From Corynebacterium sp. ACRPS (lineage in GTDB: Bacteria > Actinomycetota > Actinomycetes > Mycobacteriales > Mycobacteriaceae), in contig NZ_JAKRMY010000004.1 of the NCBI RefSeq assembly GCF_022346005.1, positions 1 through 64,000 of the forward strand: 64,000 bases of DNA, read 5' to 3'. The notes below the pieces were generated by a model. That model did no database searches and was not told where the DNA came from. It worked only from the letters and a program-made list of their open reading frames with translations. The position numbers were made by a program, and so were the translations under genes. This document shows positions 16,956 through 25,862 of this stretch, in pieces. How positions within the stretch are numbered: the stretch's first letter is position 1; every line of letters begins with the position of its first letter.

Positions 16956-17513
16956 TTACTTCGGCTGGATGACCATGATGGGCTGGCCGTGCTCCACGGC
17001 GTCCTCGTTATCTACAAGGATTTCCTTCACGGTGCCAGCAACCTTGGACTCGATGCTGTTCATCAGCTTCATAACCTCGACGATGCACAGCACCTGGCCA
17101 ACCTCAACCTCGTCGCCCACCTTGACGAACGGATCTGCGCCAGGCTTCGGAGCGGCGTAGAAGGTACCGACCATGGGAGCCTTCACGGTCTCGCCTTCTG
17201 CGGACGGCTCACCGGAACCGGAGGCCTTTGCCTCTTCCTTCGGAGCTTCCTCCTGCGCCGGAGCAGGCTTGGACTCTGGCTCAGCGGCTGGGGCTGGGGC
17301 GGCCTCTGGGGCTGCGTCCTGTGCTGGTGCGGCAGCTGGAGCTGCGGCCGGAGCGGCTTCCGGAGCCGGTGCCGGGCGGTTCAGGCCGCCTGGGGTGCGG
17401 GACATCGCGAGCTCGACGTCGCCGTACTTGATCTGCAGCTCTTGGATGTCATCAGACAGGTTGGCCCACTTCAGCAGGGACTTCAGGTCGTGCAAGTTGG
17501 TGGAATCAGTCAT
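16956..17513 (-). CDS. accB: Biotin carboxyl carrier protein
   Basis: A 185-residue carrier. The N-terminal part (LKSLLKWANLSDDIQELQIKYGD) resembles AccB. A long Ala/Pro/Glu linker (about 45-105) leads to the biotinyl domain with EVMKLM, Lys149 being the biotinylated residue. Family members usually end EAMKxM; VMKL is a common variant. It lies two bases after the carboxyltransferase gene and 17 before the carboxylase, so the three are translated together. Confidence 0.9.
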   Translation of the reverse strand: MTDSTNLHDLKSLLKWANLSDDIQELQIKYGDVELAMSRTPGGLNRPAPAPEAAPAAAPAAAPAQDAAPEAAPAPAAEPESKPAPAQEEAPKEEAKASGSGEPSAEGETVKAPMVGTFYAAPKPGADPFVKVGDEVEVGQVLCIVEVMKLMNSIESKVAGTVKEILVDNEDAVEHGQPIMVIQPK

Positions 17514-17515
17514 GG

Positions 17516-19072
17516 TTACTTTTCTCCTTTGGTGAGGTTGATTTCCAAATCGGAAGTCTTGAGGTGGAAGTCGGTGGTATCGGAAGAGTCGTAGATTTGC
17601 TGTACCAGGGAGGTAAGGACGCCGCCCTTGACGCCTTCGCCCTCGCCGCCGCGGCCTTCGGCCACGAAGCGCTTCATTTCATCGACCTGGCTGCCGGCGA
17701 ACATCACGCGCAGCAACAGGGTGTCGATGTCCTCGTCCGGGTGGGCCTTCTTCAGGTCCGGCAGAACCGGCTTGAGCTCTGGGATTTCCTCCGTAATTTC
17801 GGAGGAACCGTTGGCCATAATCTTCTCCAGCACGTCTGGGTCCAGCGGGGCGAGCGGCTCGCCATAGTAGCCCAAGGCGTACTTTTTAATCTCGTTCGGG
17901 ACCACGGAGTATCGGTCACCCGTCGTCACATTCATGACGGCCTGGGTTCCTACGAACTGGGCGAACGGCGTAATCATAATGGGGTATGCGAGCTCTTCGC
18001 GCACGCGTGCGACCTCGTACAGCAGCTCTTCGAAGCGGTCACCCAACCCAGCGGTTTCCAGCTGGGATTCGAAGTTGGTGAGCATGCCGCCGGGCAGCTG
18101 GTGCATGTAGTGCAGGCCATCGAATGCGCGCGGAACGCCAACTGGCTTATCTTCCGTATCGGCGATTTCCTGAATGCGCTCGCTGGCGGAATCGATGCGC
18201 TCATCGTCAACGTCCACCGTGTAGCCCAGTGCGCGAAGATCGCGCACTACGGCCTGGGTGGCCGGCTGTCCCGGGCCATTGGCCAGCGGGGCGATGGAGG
18301 TGTGGATGGAGTCCACGCCCAATTCTGCAGCGTAGAGGTAGGTCAGCGGGGACAGTCCGGTCAGCGAGTGGGTGTGTACCTCGAGCGGGACGTCACCGAT
18401 GGAGCTGCGGATCGCCGGGATGAGGGTCTTCAAACGATCCGGAGTAAGCAGGCCGCCGGCGTCTTTTAGCATGATGCGGTCCACATCGGTGCGCTCGAGC
18501 AGCTCCGTGGCCTTTCGCTTGTACAGGTCATCGGTGTGTACGGGGCTCAAGCAGTAGGACAATGCGCCGAAGGTTTCGGCACCGAGTTCCTTAGCCAGCT
18601 TGAGGCCCTGGTCGATGTTGTCGATGTCATTCAAGCCATCGAAGGAACCGATCACACGGAAGCCATTGGCGTAGAGACGCTCGGTCCAGTTCAAGATGGC
18701 GTCATCCGGCAGGAAGTCAAAGGAGGCCAGGTTCTTGGAACGAATCAGGGCGCGGAACTTGGTGCCCGGCGCGGCGTTCTCGTGTACGAGGCGAACGCGC
18801 TCCCACGGGTCTTCCTTGAGGTAGCGCACGGACACGTCGAACTGGATGGGCGCTACCAAGTCCACGTGCTCGAAACCGGCGTTGGTGATGTCATCCAACA
18901 GCGACAGGATGTGACTCGTGGTCATGCGGGTGGCCCAGATGCTCTGGTGCGCATCACGCAGGGTGGTATCGATGATGTTGATCTTGCGCTCGCTATCGGC
19001 CGGGCGTCCGCCCGCGGCCATGATTTCGGCGAGGCCTTCTGTGCTTAGTTCCTCGGGACTAAGAGCAGTCAT
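17516..19072 (-). CDS. Carboxyltransferase subunit, pyruvate carboxylase B / 5S type
   Basis: A 518-residue HMGL-like TIM-barrel carboxyltransferase. The metal and substrate residues are visible: Asp35 in IDTTLRDAHQSIWATRM, carbamylatable Lys203 in MLKDAGG, and His233/His235 in EVHTHSLTG. This family moves CO2 between biotin and pyruvate/oxaloacetate (PycB, OadA, transcarboxylase 5S). It lacks a biotinyl domain, which is supplied by the next gene. With the separate carrier and carboxylase it forms a three-polypeptide pyruvate-carboxylase-like enzyme, whereas corynebacterial Pyc is a single large chain. The reaction direction is unknown. No membrane subunit is nearby, arguing against a sodium-pumping decarboxylase. 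Confidence 0.82.
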   Translation of the reverse strand: MTALSPEELSTEGLAEIMAAGGRPADSERKINIIDTTLRDAHQSIWATRMTTSHILSLLDDITNAGFEHVDLVAPIQFDVSVRYLKEDPWERVRLVHENAAPGTKFRALIRSKNLASFDFLPDDAILNWTERLYANGFRVIGSFDGLNDIDNIDQGLKLAKELGAETFGALSYCLSPVHTDDLYKRKATELLERTDVDRIMLKDAGGLLTPDRLKTLIPAIRSSIGDVPLEVHTHSLTGLSPLTYLYAAELGVDSIHTSIAPLANGPGQPATQAVVRDLRALGYTVDVDDERIDSASERIQEIADTEDKPVGVPRAFDGLHYMHQLPGGMLTNFESQLETAGLGDRFEELLYEVARVREELAYPIMITPFAQFVGTQAVMNVTTGDRYSVVPNEIKKYALGYYGEPLAPLDPDVLEKIMANGSSEITEEIPELKPVLPDLKKAHPDEDIDTLLLRVMFAGSQVDEMKRFVAEGRGGEGEGVKGGVLTSLVQQIYDSSDTTDFHLKTSDLEINLTKGEK

Positions 19073-19111
19073 AAATCCCTCCTTAGGGTGTGGCTCCGGA
19101 AAGACTCGGTT

Positions 19112-19143
19112 GGTTCACAGTGATGGTTCACTTTGGTGGTTCA
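19112..19143. repeat. Three GGTTCA direct repeats at 13-bp spacing
   Basis: GGTTCA occurs at 19112, 19125 and 19138, exactly 13 bp apart, 40-70 bp upstream of the carboxyltransferase start. The same hexamer occurs at 22321 and 22340 beside pcaR. IclR-family regulators can bind repeated half-sites, so these may be PcaR sites. Confidence 0.5.
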
Positions 19144-19276
19144 AGACTCTTCGAGAACCTTCCGTGTCGTGGCTCACACGCTACACCACACCTAAATTTT
19201 CAGCGCCGGAATTCCGGCCAAAAATGACCTTTTCCTACGAATTCCAAGCTCGTCACGGCAAAGAATTTATACAAAT

Positions 19277-19291
19277 ACCCCTATACGGGGT
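19277..19291. promoter_or_regulatory. Palindrome in the carboxylase/MHS intergenic region
   Basis: ACCCC, TATAC, GGGGT: a 15-bp dyad in the 425-bp gap between the carboxylase operon and the MHS transporter. Apart from this, the GGTTCA repeats and the GTTCAC palindrome, the gap shows no gene. Confidence 0.4.
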
Positions 19292-19307
19292 CACAGTGCG
19301 CACTACC

Positions 19308-19322
19308 GTTCACTTAGTGAAC
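19308..19322. promoter_or_regulatory. GTTCAC palindrome, operator candidate
   Basis: GTTCACTTAGTGAAC is a perfect 15-bp inverted repeat around a central T. Its GTTCA half-site matches the neighbouring GGTTCA repeats and the sites upstream of pcaR. Confidence 0.5.
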
Positions 19323-19497
19323 AGCGAGTTTTTATGGGCATTCCCCCTGAAAAGTGGTGGACGACATGCACTTTCTAGTCGGTAACCAAATCAGCCCCTG
19401 TAGCGCTGCCGCTTTCGTGGCCTACATCGCGGTCTAAGCGAAGTGTGATGTGCGTAATATCCTTCTCAACATTTCGGACCCATACCTAGGAGGAACA

Positions 19498-20844
19498 ATG
19501 ACTTCTACCGCCCCGCCGAGCCCCACGCCCACTAAGTCATCGGGCGCGACAAAAACAGACCGCAAATCCCTCGCAGCCAGCCTGACCGGCCAGGTCCTGG
19601 AATGGTACGAGTGGAGCTCCTATGCGGTCTTCGCCCCGTTCATCGCCGCGGCGATGTTCGACAAGGGCGATAACGCCTCCGCACTGCTTGCCACCTTCGG
19701 TGTCTTCGCCGTCGGCTTCTTGGTCCGCCCGCTGGGCGGCATCGTCTTTGGCCACATCGCCGACCAGCGCGGCCGCAAGACCGTCTTGATGACCACCATC
19801 ATCATGATGGCTAGCGCCTCGGTCCTCATCGGCTTGCTGCCCACCTACGAATCCATTGGTATCTGGGCCTCCGTCGGCCTGCTCTTCATCCGCGTGCTAC
19901 AGGGGTTTGCACACGGTGGTGAATCCGCAGCTGCCAATAGCTACATCCCTGAGATCGCCCCGAACGCCCACCGCGGCCGCTGGGGTTCCATGGTCTATGT
20001 CTCCATCTTCGGCGGCTCGGTCATCGCCTACGTCTTGGGTGGCGGCATTTCACTGGTCCTGACGGACGAGCAGATTGGCGCTTGGGGCTGGCGCATTCCG
20101 TTCCTCCTGGGTGCCGCCGCAGCGTTGGTTGCGTTGTACCTGTGCCGCCACATGAAGGAATCGGATCACTTCCAGGAAATCGATAGCGCCGAGCCCACCG
20201 TTGAGGCTCCGAAGCGCACCAAGAAGTCCGTGAACTCGGGAAAGCCTGCCTCTGTTGTCCGCCCGGCGTGGCAGAATATCTTGCTCGTCGTGGGTATGGT
20301 CTCCGGCGTTACGGCCTCGCACTACACGTGGACCTCCTATGTTTCCACCTACGCCATTAGCCACGAGGGGATGTCCATTCAGGGTGCTTATTGGGTCACC
20401 GTGGCCGCACAGACCGCCGGTCTCATTGCCCTACCGCTGTGGGGCAGCCTGTCCGATAAAATCGGCCGCAAGCCAGTGATCTACATCTGCGCCATCGGCC
20501 TAGCCATCCTGCAGATCCCACTGATGAACTTCATCGATGATCGCCCATGGACCCTGCTGGTGGCCTCCACCGTCGGTGTGGTCATCGTTGCCGCCGGCGG
20601 CGCGCTGTTGTCCTCCATCATGTCCGAGGTCTTCCCCACCGCCCAGCGCACCCGCAGCATCGGCCTGGCCTATTCGCTGTCCGTTGCCGTCTTCGGCGGT
20701 ACCGCACCGTATATCTACCAGTGGTTCGTAGCCCACGGCCTTACCTGGGCTTCTGGCTTCTACGTCGTCGCACTGTGCATCCTGACGCTTATCAGCATGT
20801 ACATTCTGCCTGAAACCAAGGGCGTGGACCTGCGCGATGTCTAA
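19498..20844 (+). CDS. MHS-family metabolite:proton symporter (MFS)
   Basis: A 448-residue major facilitator with about 12 membrane segments, of the metabolite:H+ symporter group. Typical are GQVLEWYEWSSYAVFAPF in the first segment, the loop GHIADQRGRKT, and the RVLQGFAHGGESAAANSY block. The central loop is charged (HFQEIDSAEPTVEAPKRTKKS). Members import carboxylates such as citrate, 2-oxoglutarate, shikimate or aromatic acids. The ATG at 19498 has GGAGG upstream. Divergent from the carboxylase operon and close to pcaIJ/F, it probably imports the organic acid those enzymes process. Confidence 0.87.
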   Translation: MTSTAPPSPTPTKSSGATKTDRKSLAASLTGQVLEWYEWSSYAVFAPFIAAAMFDKGDNASALLATFGVFAVGFLVRPLGGIVFGHIADQRGRKTVLMTTIIMMASASVLIGLLPTYESIGIWASVGLLFIRVLQGFAHGGESAAANSYIPEIAPNAHRGRWGSMVYVSIFGGSVIAYVLGGGISLVLTDEQIGAWGWRIPFLLGAAAALVALYLCRHMKESDHFQEIDSAEPTVEAPKRTKKSVNSGKPASVVRPAWQNILLVVGMVSGVTASHYTWTSYVSTYAISHEGMSIQGAYWVTVAAQTAGLIALPLWGSLSDKIGRKPVIYICAIGLAILQIPLMNFIDDRPWTLLVASTVGVVIVAAGGALLSSIMSEVFPTAQRTRSIGLAYSLSVAVFGGTAPYIYQWFVAHGLTWASGFYVVALCILTLISMYILPETKGVDLRDV

Positions 20845-20861
20845 TCCACCCGCGAAACACT

Positions 20862-20902
20862 AAATCGCCGCTTCCCAGTCTCTCCCGGGAAGCGGCGATT
20901 TT
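20862..20902. terminator. Bidirectional terminator between MHS transporter and pcaJ
   Basis: AAATCGCCGCTTCCC pairs with GGGAAGCGGCGATTT around a ten-base loop, flanked by T/A runs, between the convergent genes. Confidence 0.85.
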
Positions 20903-20917
20903 CACGTCCACAACTAA

Positions 20918-21559
20918 TTAATCGAGCGCTACCTTAAAGGGTGCGTCCGTGACCTCACGGATGGACTCCTCGGTTTCACCCTCGGCGACCTCGATAAGCG
21001 TCAGGCCCTCCAGCTCGTCCACGGTGAATACAGCGCGGTCGGTGATAATCAGATCCACACAGCGAGCGCCGGTCAGCGGCAGCTGGCACTCTGCCAGAAT
21101 CTTGGAATCGCCGTGCTTGGATACGTGCTGCATCATCACCACGATGCGCTTGGCGCCGTGCACCAAATCCATCGCACCGCCCATGCCCTTGACCATCTTG
21201 CCGGGAATCATCCAGTTGGCCAGGTCGCCGAACTGGGATACCTCCATGGCACCGAGCACCGCGACGTCAATGGCGCGGGAGCGGATCATGGCAAAGGACT
21301 CGGACGAGGAGAAGAAGGATGCACCTGGGGCTTCGGTAATGGTTTCTTTACCGGCATTGATGAGCTCCGGATCAACCTTGCCCTCTTCAGGGTAGGCACC
21401 AACGCCCAGGATTCCGTTCTCAGAATGCAGGACCACCTCGCGGCCCTCTGGCAGGTAGCCCGGGATGAGCGTCGGCATGCCGATGCCCAGGTTGACGTAG
21501 TCACCATTGTCCAGTTCTTGTGCGGCGCGTGCCGCCATTTCTTCGCGTGACCAGGTCAT
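20918..21559 (-). CDS. pcaJ: 3-oxoacid (3-oxoadipate) CoA-transferase subunit B
   Basis: A 213-residue beta subunit that moves CoA from succinyl-CoA to a 3-oxoacid such as 3-oxoadipate. It has the subunit-B glycine pattern [12 protein letters not shown] and the catalytic glutamate Glu47 in [10 protein letters not shown]. Its start codon overlaps the stop of the alpha subunit (TAATG), fitting equimolar synthesis. The assignment to 3-oxoadipate rather than acetoacetate rests on pcaR and pcaF next door; the chemistry is shared. Confidence 0.87.
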   Translation of the reverse strand: MTWSREEMAARAAQELDNGDYVNLGIGMPTLIPGYLPEGREVVLHSENGILGVGAYPEEGKVDPELINAGKETITEAPGASFFSSSESFAMIRSRAIDVAVLGAMEVSQFGDLANWMIPGKMVKGMGGAMDLVHGAKRIVVMMQHVSKHGDSKILAECQLPLTGARCVDLIITDRAVFTVDELEGLTLIEVAEGETEESIREVTDAPFKVALD

Positions 21560-22302
21560 TACTTGCTCACCGTCCTGAATTCGATTCCGGTTTCTTGTTT
21601 GCCCACTTCCACTACGCGGTCCACGTAGATTCCGGGCACATCCACCTCTGCGGGCGGAACCGCTTCAACCAGCTGCTCCGCTTGCACGATGGTGACATCG
21701 GCGGACTTGGCCGCATCGGGGTTGAAGTTCTGCGCGGTCTTATTAAAGGCAAGGTTGCCAAAGCGGTCCGCGCGGGCGGCATGGACGAAGGCGAAGTCCG
21801 GGGTAAGGGCTTCTTCCATGACGTAGAGCTCGCCGTTGAACTCGCGGGTTTCCTTCGGTGCGGAGGTCTCCGCGATGGTGCCGTCGGGGTTGTAGCGGGT
21901 GGGGATATCGCCATCGGCAAGCGGCGTGCCCACGCCAGCCTTGGTGTAGAAGGCCGGAATGCCCGCGCCACCGGCGCGCATGCGCTCTGCCAGGGTGCCC
22001 TGCGGGGTAAATTCGACGGTAAGCTCGCCCTCGAGGTACTGGCGCGCGTATTCCTTATTGGTTCCCAGGTAGGAACCAATGGAGCGGGCGATGCGGTGAT
22101 CCTTGAGTAGTAGGCCAAGGCCGAAATCATCCGTACCGAGGTTATTGGAAATGATGGTGAGCTCGCTCGCGCCTTGGGAACGCAGCGCGGCAATGAGTTG
22201 CGCTGGAATACCCACAAGGCCGAATCCGCCCACCGCGATGGAGGAACCGTCCGGGATATCCGCGACGGCCTCCTCTACTGAGGCTATGACTTTATTCAAC
22301 AT
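21559..22302 (-). CDS. pcaI: 3-oxoacid (3-oxoadipate) CoA-transferase subunit A
   Basis: The 247-residue alpha subunit of the CoA-transferase. The N-terminal [14 protein letters not shown] loop and the later [17 protein letters not shown] and [19 protein letters not shown] segments are typical. It is the first gene of the pcaIJ pair, divergent from pcaR with 116 bp between. That gap holds the GGTTCA sites, so PcaR probably controls it. Confidence 0.87.
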   Translation of the reverse strand: MLNKVIASVEEAVADIPDGSSIAVGGFGLVGIPAQLIAALRSQGASELTIISNNLGTDDFGLGLLLKDHRIARSIGSYLGTNKEYARQYLEGELTVEFTPQGTLAERMRAGGAGIPAFYTKAGVGTPLADGDIPTRYNPDGTIAETSAPKETREFNGELYVMEEALTPDFAFVHAARADRFGNLAFNKTAQNFNPDAAKSADVTIVQAEQLVEAVPPAEVDVPGIYVDRVVEVGKQETGIEFRTVSK

Positions 22303-22320
22303 GGGCCTTAGACTACGTGC

Positions 22321-22355
22321 GGTTCACAGAAAGCACAAGGGTTCAGAATGCGAAC
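22321..22355. promoter_or_regulatory. PcaR operator candidate
   Basis: GGTTCA at 22321 and 22340, the second inside the dyad GTTC-AGAATGC-GAAC (22341-22355). It lies between pcaI and pcaR, where IclR-type activators such as PcaR/PcaU bind repeated half-sites. The hexamer recurs upstream of the carboxylase operon. Confidence 0.5.
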
Positions 22356-22418
22356 ACGATCGGGTACACTGAAGAGACCTGGGACACTTAACCCTAAAAA
22401 TAGCTTGGAGGACACACC

Positions 22419-23192
22419 GTGGCAGATACCCCCGTAGTGCAATCATTAGCCCGCGGACTCAATGTCATTCACTCGTTTAATGGCGAACGCCCGCGGCAAA
22501 CACTGGCCCAGGTTGCCGAGGTCACAGGCCTAGCGCGCGCCACCGCACGTCGCTTTTTACACACGCTTGTCGCGGAAGGATACGCCCGCACCGATGGCTC
22601 GGATTTTTGGCTCACCCCGCGCGTTTTGGAACTGGGCTACTCCTATCTATCGAGCTTGGGACTGCCGGATATTTCCCAGCCCCATTTGAGGGAGTTATCC
22701 ACCAAACTCGATGAGTCCTGCTCCGTGAGCGTGCTCGACCGCGACACCGTGGTCTATATCGCCCGCGCCGCCGCTCACCGCATTATGTCCACCAATATCA
22801 CCATCGGTACGCGCTTCCCGGCGCACGCCACGTCCATGGGCCAGGTGCTGCTCGCCGATTTAACGCCGGCGGAGCTGGATGAGTACTTCGCCACCACCGC
22901 TCCGCTCGAGCAGGTCACCCCGCATACCCTGGTATCCCAGGATGCACTGCGGGCCCGCCTCGGCGAGGTCCGACGGCGCGGCTGGGTCATCGTGGACCAA
23001 GAGCTAGAAATAGGCCTGCGCTCCATCGCCGTTCCCATCCGGGATCGCACCGGGCGCGCTGTGGCGGCCATCAATATTTCCACCCAGACCTCCGTGTATT
23101 CCACCCAAGATCTCACCGCGCAGCTCCTCCCCGAGCTCCTCACTACCTGCGCGGCCATTTCCCACGATCTCACTACCACCGAAATTTCCTAA
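22419..23192 (+). CDS. pcaR: IclR-family regulator, PcaR type
   Basis: A 257-residue transcription regulator. Residues about 8-70 form the winged helix (QTLAQVAEVTGLARATARRF), and the rest is the IclR effector-binding domain with GTRFPAHATSMGQVLLADL and AVPIRDRTGRAVAAINIS. This matches the PcaR/PcaU/PobR branch, whose effectors are ring-cleavage or 3-oxoadipate-type acids. The start is a GTG with GGAGGA seven bases upstream. It precedes pcaF by nine bases and is divergent from pcaIJ, as in C. glutamicum. Confidence 0.88.
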   Translation: MADTPVVQSLARGLNVIHSFNGERPRQTLAQVAEVTGLARATARRFLHTLVAEGYARTDGSDFWLTPRVLELGYSYLSSLGLPDISQPHLRELSTKLDESCSVSVLDRDTVVYIARAAAHRIMSTNITIGTRFPAHATSMGQVLLADLTPAELDEYFATTAPLEQVTPHTLVSQDALRARLGEVRRRGWVIVDQELEIGLRSIAVPIRDRTGRAVAAINISTQTSVYSTQDLTAQLLPELLTTCAAISHDLTTTEIS

Positions 23193-23201
23193 GGAGAATC
23201 C

Positions 23202-24419
23202 ATGCATACTCAAGACGTTGTCCTGTGCTACCCCAAGCGCACCCCAGTCGGCCGCTACGGCGGCGCGCTCAAATCCGTCCCCGTCCAGGATCTGGCCAGC
23301 CTGGTGGTATCCACCATCGTGGAAGAATCCGGCATCGACCCGAACATCATCGATGACATCATCCTCGGCCAAGCCTCCCCGAACGGCGCTGCGCCTGCCT
23401 TGGGCCGAGTCGCCGCCCTCGATGCCGGCCTCCCCGTCTCCGTGACCGGCATGCAGCTCGACCGCCGCTGCGGCTCCGGCCTGCAAGCCATCGTCACCGC
23501 CGCCGCCCACGTCGCCACCGGCGCGGCCGAGGTGGTCATCGCCGGCGGTGCCGAATCCATGTCGCGCACCGAGTACACCGTGGACGGCGATATTCGCTGG
23601 GGTGCGAAGGGCGGAAACATGGTCTTTCGCGATCGCCTCCAGGAGGCCCGCGAAACCGCCGGTGGTAAAAACCACCCCATCCCCAGCGGCATGATCGAAA
23701 CCGCCGAAAACCTCCGCCGCGAGCGTTCCCTGTCGCGCAAGGATCAGGATGAGCTTGCGGTGCGTTCCCACCACAACGCTGCCCGCGCGCAGGAGCAGGC
23801 GCTTTTCGATACCGAAATCGTCCCCGTCTCCGTCCCCCAGCGCAAGGGTGATCCCATCATCGTGGACAAGGATGAACACGTGCGCGCTGATTCCAGCGTG
23901 GAAAAGCTATCCAAGCTCCGCCCGGTGATGGGCAAGCAGGACGACGAGGCCACGGTGACCGCGGGTAACGCCTCCGGTCAAAACGACGGCGCCGCCGCCG
24001 TCCTCGTTACCACCCGTGACAAGGCCGACGAGCTTGGTCTCGAGCCGATGGTGGTCTTGAAGGGTTGGGCGCTTGCCGGCGTGGAGCCAGAGCGCATGGG
24101 CATCGCACCGGTTGAGGCAACCCGCAAGGTCATGGACCGCCTCGATCTCACCTTCGATGACCTCGATCTCATCGAGCTCAATGAGGCCTTTGCCGCCCAA
24201 GCCCTCGCGGTACTAGATCAGTGGGGTATTTCCCCCGAAGATCCTCGCTTGAACCCCAATGGCTCCGGCATCTCGCTGGGCCACCCAGTGGGAGCGACCG
24301 GTGCCCGCATCGTGGTTACCGCCGCGCACCACCTGCGCCGCACCGGCGGCAAGCGCGCGCTGGTTACGATGTGCATCGGCGGCGGCCAGGGCCTTGCCGC
24401 CATAATCGAAACCGCCTAG
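23202..24419 (+). CDS. pcaF: Thiolase, 3-oxoadipyl-CoA / acetoacetyl-CoA type
   Basis: A 405-residue thiolase cleaving a 3-oxoacyl-CoA with CoA, giving acetyl-CoA plus succinyl-CoA if 3-oxoadipyl-CoA is the substrate. The nucleophile is Cys90 in LDRRCGSGLQA; the C-terminal catalytic blocks are GISLGHPVGATGARI and CIGGGQG. AAGGAG precedes the ATG, nine bases after pcaR. In C. glutamicum pcaD, pcaO and pcaC-B-G-H follow; here a convergent phosphatase gene follows instead, so protocatechuate enzymes are not encoded at this locus. Confidence 0.88.
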   Translation: MHTQDVVLCYPKRTPVGRYGGALKSVPVQDLASLVVSTIVEESGIDPNIIDDIILGQASPNGAAPALGRVAALDAGLPVSVTGMQLDRRCGSGLQAIVTAAAHVATGAAEVVIAGGAESMSRTEYTVDGDIRWGAKGGNMVFRDRLQEARETAGGKNHPIPSGMIETAENLRRERSLSRKDQDELAVRSHHNAARAQEQALFDTEIVPVSVPQRKGDPIIVDKDEHVRADSSVEKLSKLRPVMGKQDDEATVTAGNASGQNDGAAAVLVTTRDKADELGLEPMVVLKGWALAGVEPERMGIAPVEATRKVMDRLDLTFDDLDLIELNEAFAAQALAVLDQWGISPEDPRLNPNGSGISLGHPVGATGARIVVTAAHHLRRTGGKRALVTMCIGGGQGLAAIIETA

Positions 24420-24447
24420 TCCTCGCAGTGAGGGCCTAGGCGGTTTC
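24408..24447. terminator. Terminator overlapping the pcaF stop codon
   Basis: GAAACCGCCTAG, which includes the pcaF TAG stop, pairs with CTAGGCGGTTTC. The hairpin lies between the convergent pcaF and phosphatase genes and should act in both directions. Confidence 0.75.
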
Positions 24448-24463
24448 GGGGCGGGCGACCAAG

Positions 24464-25750
24464 CTAGCCTTGGACGCTCACGCTGCCATCTGCATTGACG
24501 TTGACTTGCGCCGCCATGGCACGGGCAACGTTAAGCCGCTGCCAGGAGCCGTCCTTGCCTTGCCAATCCAATGGATTGCCGGCAGGGCGTGCGGTCTGGC
24601 GTAGCACCTCGGCGCGCTGTTCCGGAGTCAGGTCCGGGTGGGAAGCGGCGAGGAGTACCGGGGCGGCCTGCGGCACAACCATCGACGCATCCGTCGGATT
24701 GCTTGGAGTGAAATCATAATCCAAGAAATCCGTGTATTCGTCTACAGCATCTGTAGTGGATCGGTATTCCTTACCATCGGCCCTATCTTGTGCGACGAGT
24801 TCTTCTACAGATTTGCCCGTACGCCACTGAATCTCTTCACGAATTTCCTGCGTAGCCTGCTGCAATGCATCGCGCATGCGGTCATCGTTCAAGCGATCCG
24901 CCGCCGCAGCTTGACCGGTCATGCGTCCACCAATGACGTCCAATGGGTAGTGCACACCCAGTACGACGCGGTGGTTTCCTGCTTCGGCGCCGCGCAGCAT
25001 TAGTTGCGGGCCTACCTCCGGAAGCATAGAAGCCATCAAAGTGGTGATCCACGTTGCCTGGTTAGTGTGCCCAGAAGGGAAAGCCGGCGAAGTGGAATAG
25101 AGATCCTTCGACTCGTCTTCGTAGCGGTTAATAGCATCGGGTGCCTGCACGAATGGGCGGTCATAGCGGAAGTAGTACTTTTCTGCGAAGGTGGAGCTAG
25201 CCAGTCCACCAGCACGGGCGGCGTAGCCATTGCCCAGCAGGTACTGAGTCTTTGGCAGTCGATGCTCTGCCAAGGCCTCGCGGAATGCGCCGCCTAGGCT
25301 CTCCCCCATGGAGTCAGAAATGGCCTCGAGCATCCCACCGGAGCTTGCCTTGGCATCGGATTGCGCACGGGCGATCAGCTCAGGGTCATCGGCAGCCGCA
25401 TTGTTAATGGCCACTACCTTATCCATGTTTTCTTCAAGGACCTCAGGCTGGTGCTTAATCTGGTCAAACTCGCGGACAACCTGCCAATAGTTGCCAAATT
25501 GGTAGGACGAAATATCGGATTCAAAGCCTGCCAGATAGTCCACACCAAAGGGCTGAGGAACCGGCGCGCCTGGGTGCTGCACTGGAGAGGGGCCGATACT
25601 GGATCCACTGCTAGATCCCTGTACCTGCGGCACCTTGGACGAAAGCTCACCCGCCTGCGCAGCGGGTGCAAAGGAAGCAACGGTGAAGCTGGCGGCCGCT
25701 CCGAGAGCAAGTACTCGACGCGAAACACCACGATTGAAAATACGGGTCAT
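24464..25750 (-). CDS. Exported PAP2-type acid phosphatase
   Basis: A 428-residue exported phosphatase of the PAP2 / vanadium-haloperoxidase superfamily. The three motifs are visible: KYYFRYDRPF, PSGHTNQATW, and HRVVLGVHYPLDVIGGR with the catalytic His. The N-terminus has SRRVLAL, a Tat-like motif, before a hydrophobic segment and a likely cleavage after AQA (residue 33). Residues 34-60 are Ser/Pro/Gln-rich, and the C-terminal 100 residues form an extra region. The ATG at 25750 is chosen over the in-frame TTG three codons earlier. It is monocistronic and convergent with pcaF. Confidence 0.83.
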   Translation of the reverse strand: MTRIFNRGVSRRVLALGAAASFTVASFAPAAQAGELSSKVPQVQGSSSGSSIGPSPVQHPGAPVPQPFGVDYLAGFESDISSYQFGNYWQVVREFDQIKHQPEVLEENMDKVVAINNAAADDPELIARAQSDAKASSGGMLEAISDSMGESLGGAFREALAEHRLPKTQYLLGNGYAARAGGLASSTFAEKYYFRYDRPFVQAPDAINRYEDESKDLYSTSPAFPSGHTNQATWITTLMASMLPEVGPQLMLRGAEAGNHRVVLGVHYPLDVIGGRMTGQAAAADRLNDDRMRDALQQATQEIREEIQWRTGKSVEELVAQDRADGKEYRSTTDAVDEYTDFLDYDFTPSNPTDASMVVPQAAPVLLAASHPDLTPEQRAEVLRQTARPAGNPLDWQGKDGSWQRLNVARAMAAQVNVNADGSVSVQG

Positions 25751-25862
25751 ATAACGCAACTTTCAGCTAGAAGTGATTTCCTCTGCACACTAACCAGCTA
25801 ACGTTAAGGAAATATGAACTGCGCGCTAACCTTTCTCAGCGCTTTTTTAAACAAATAGTTAT

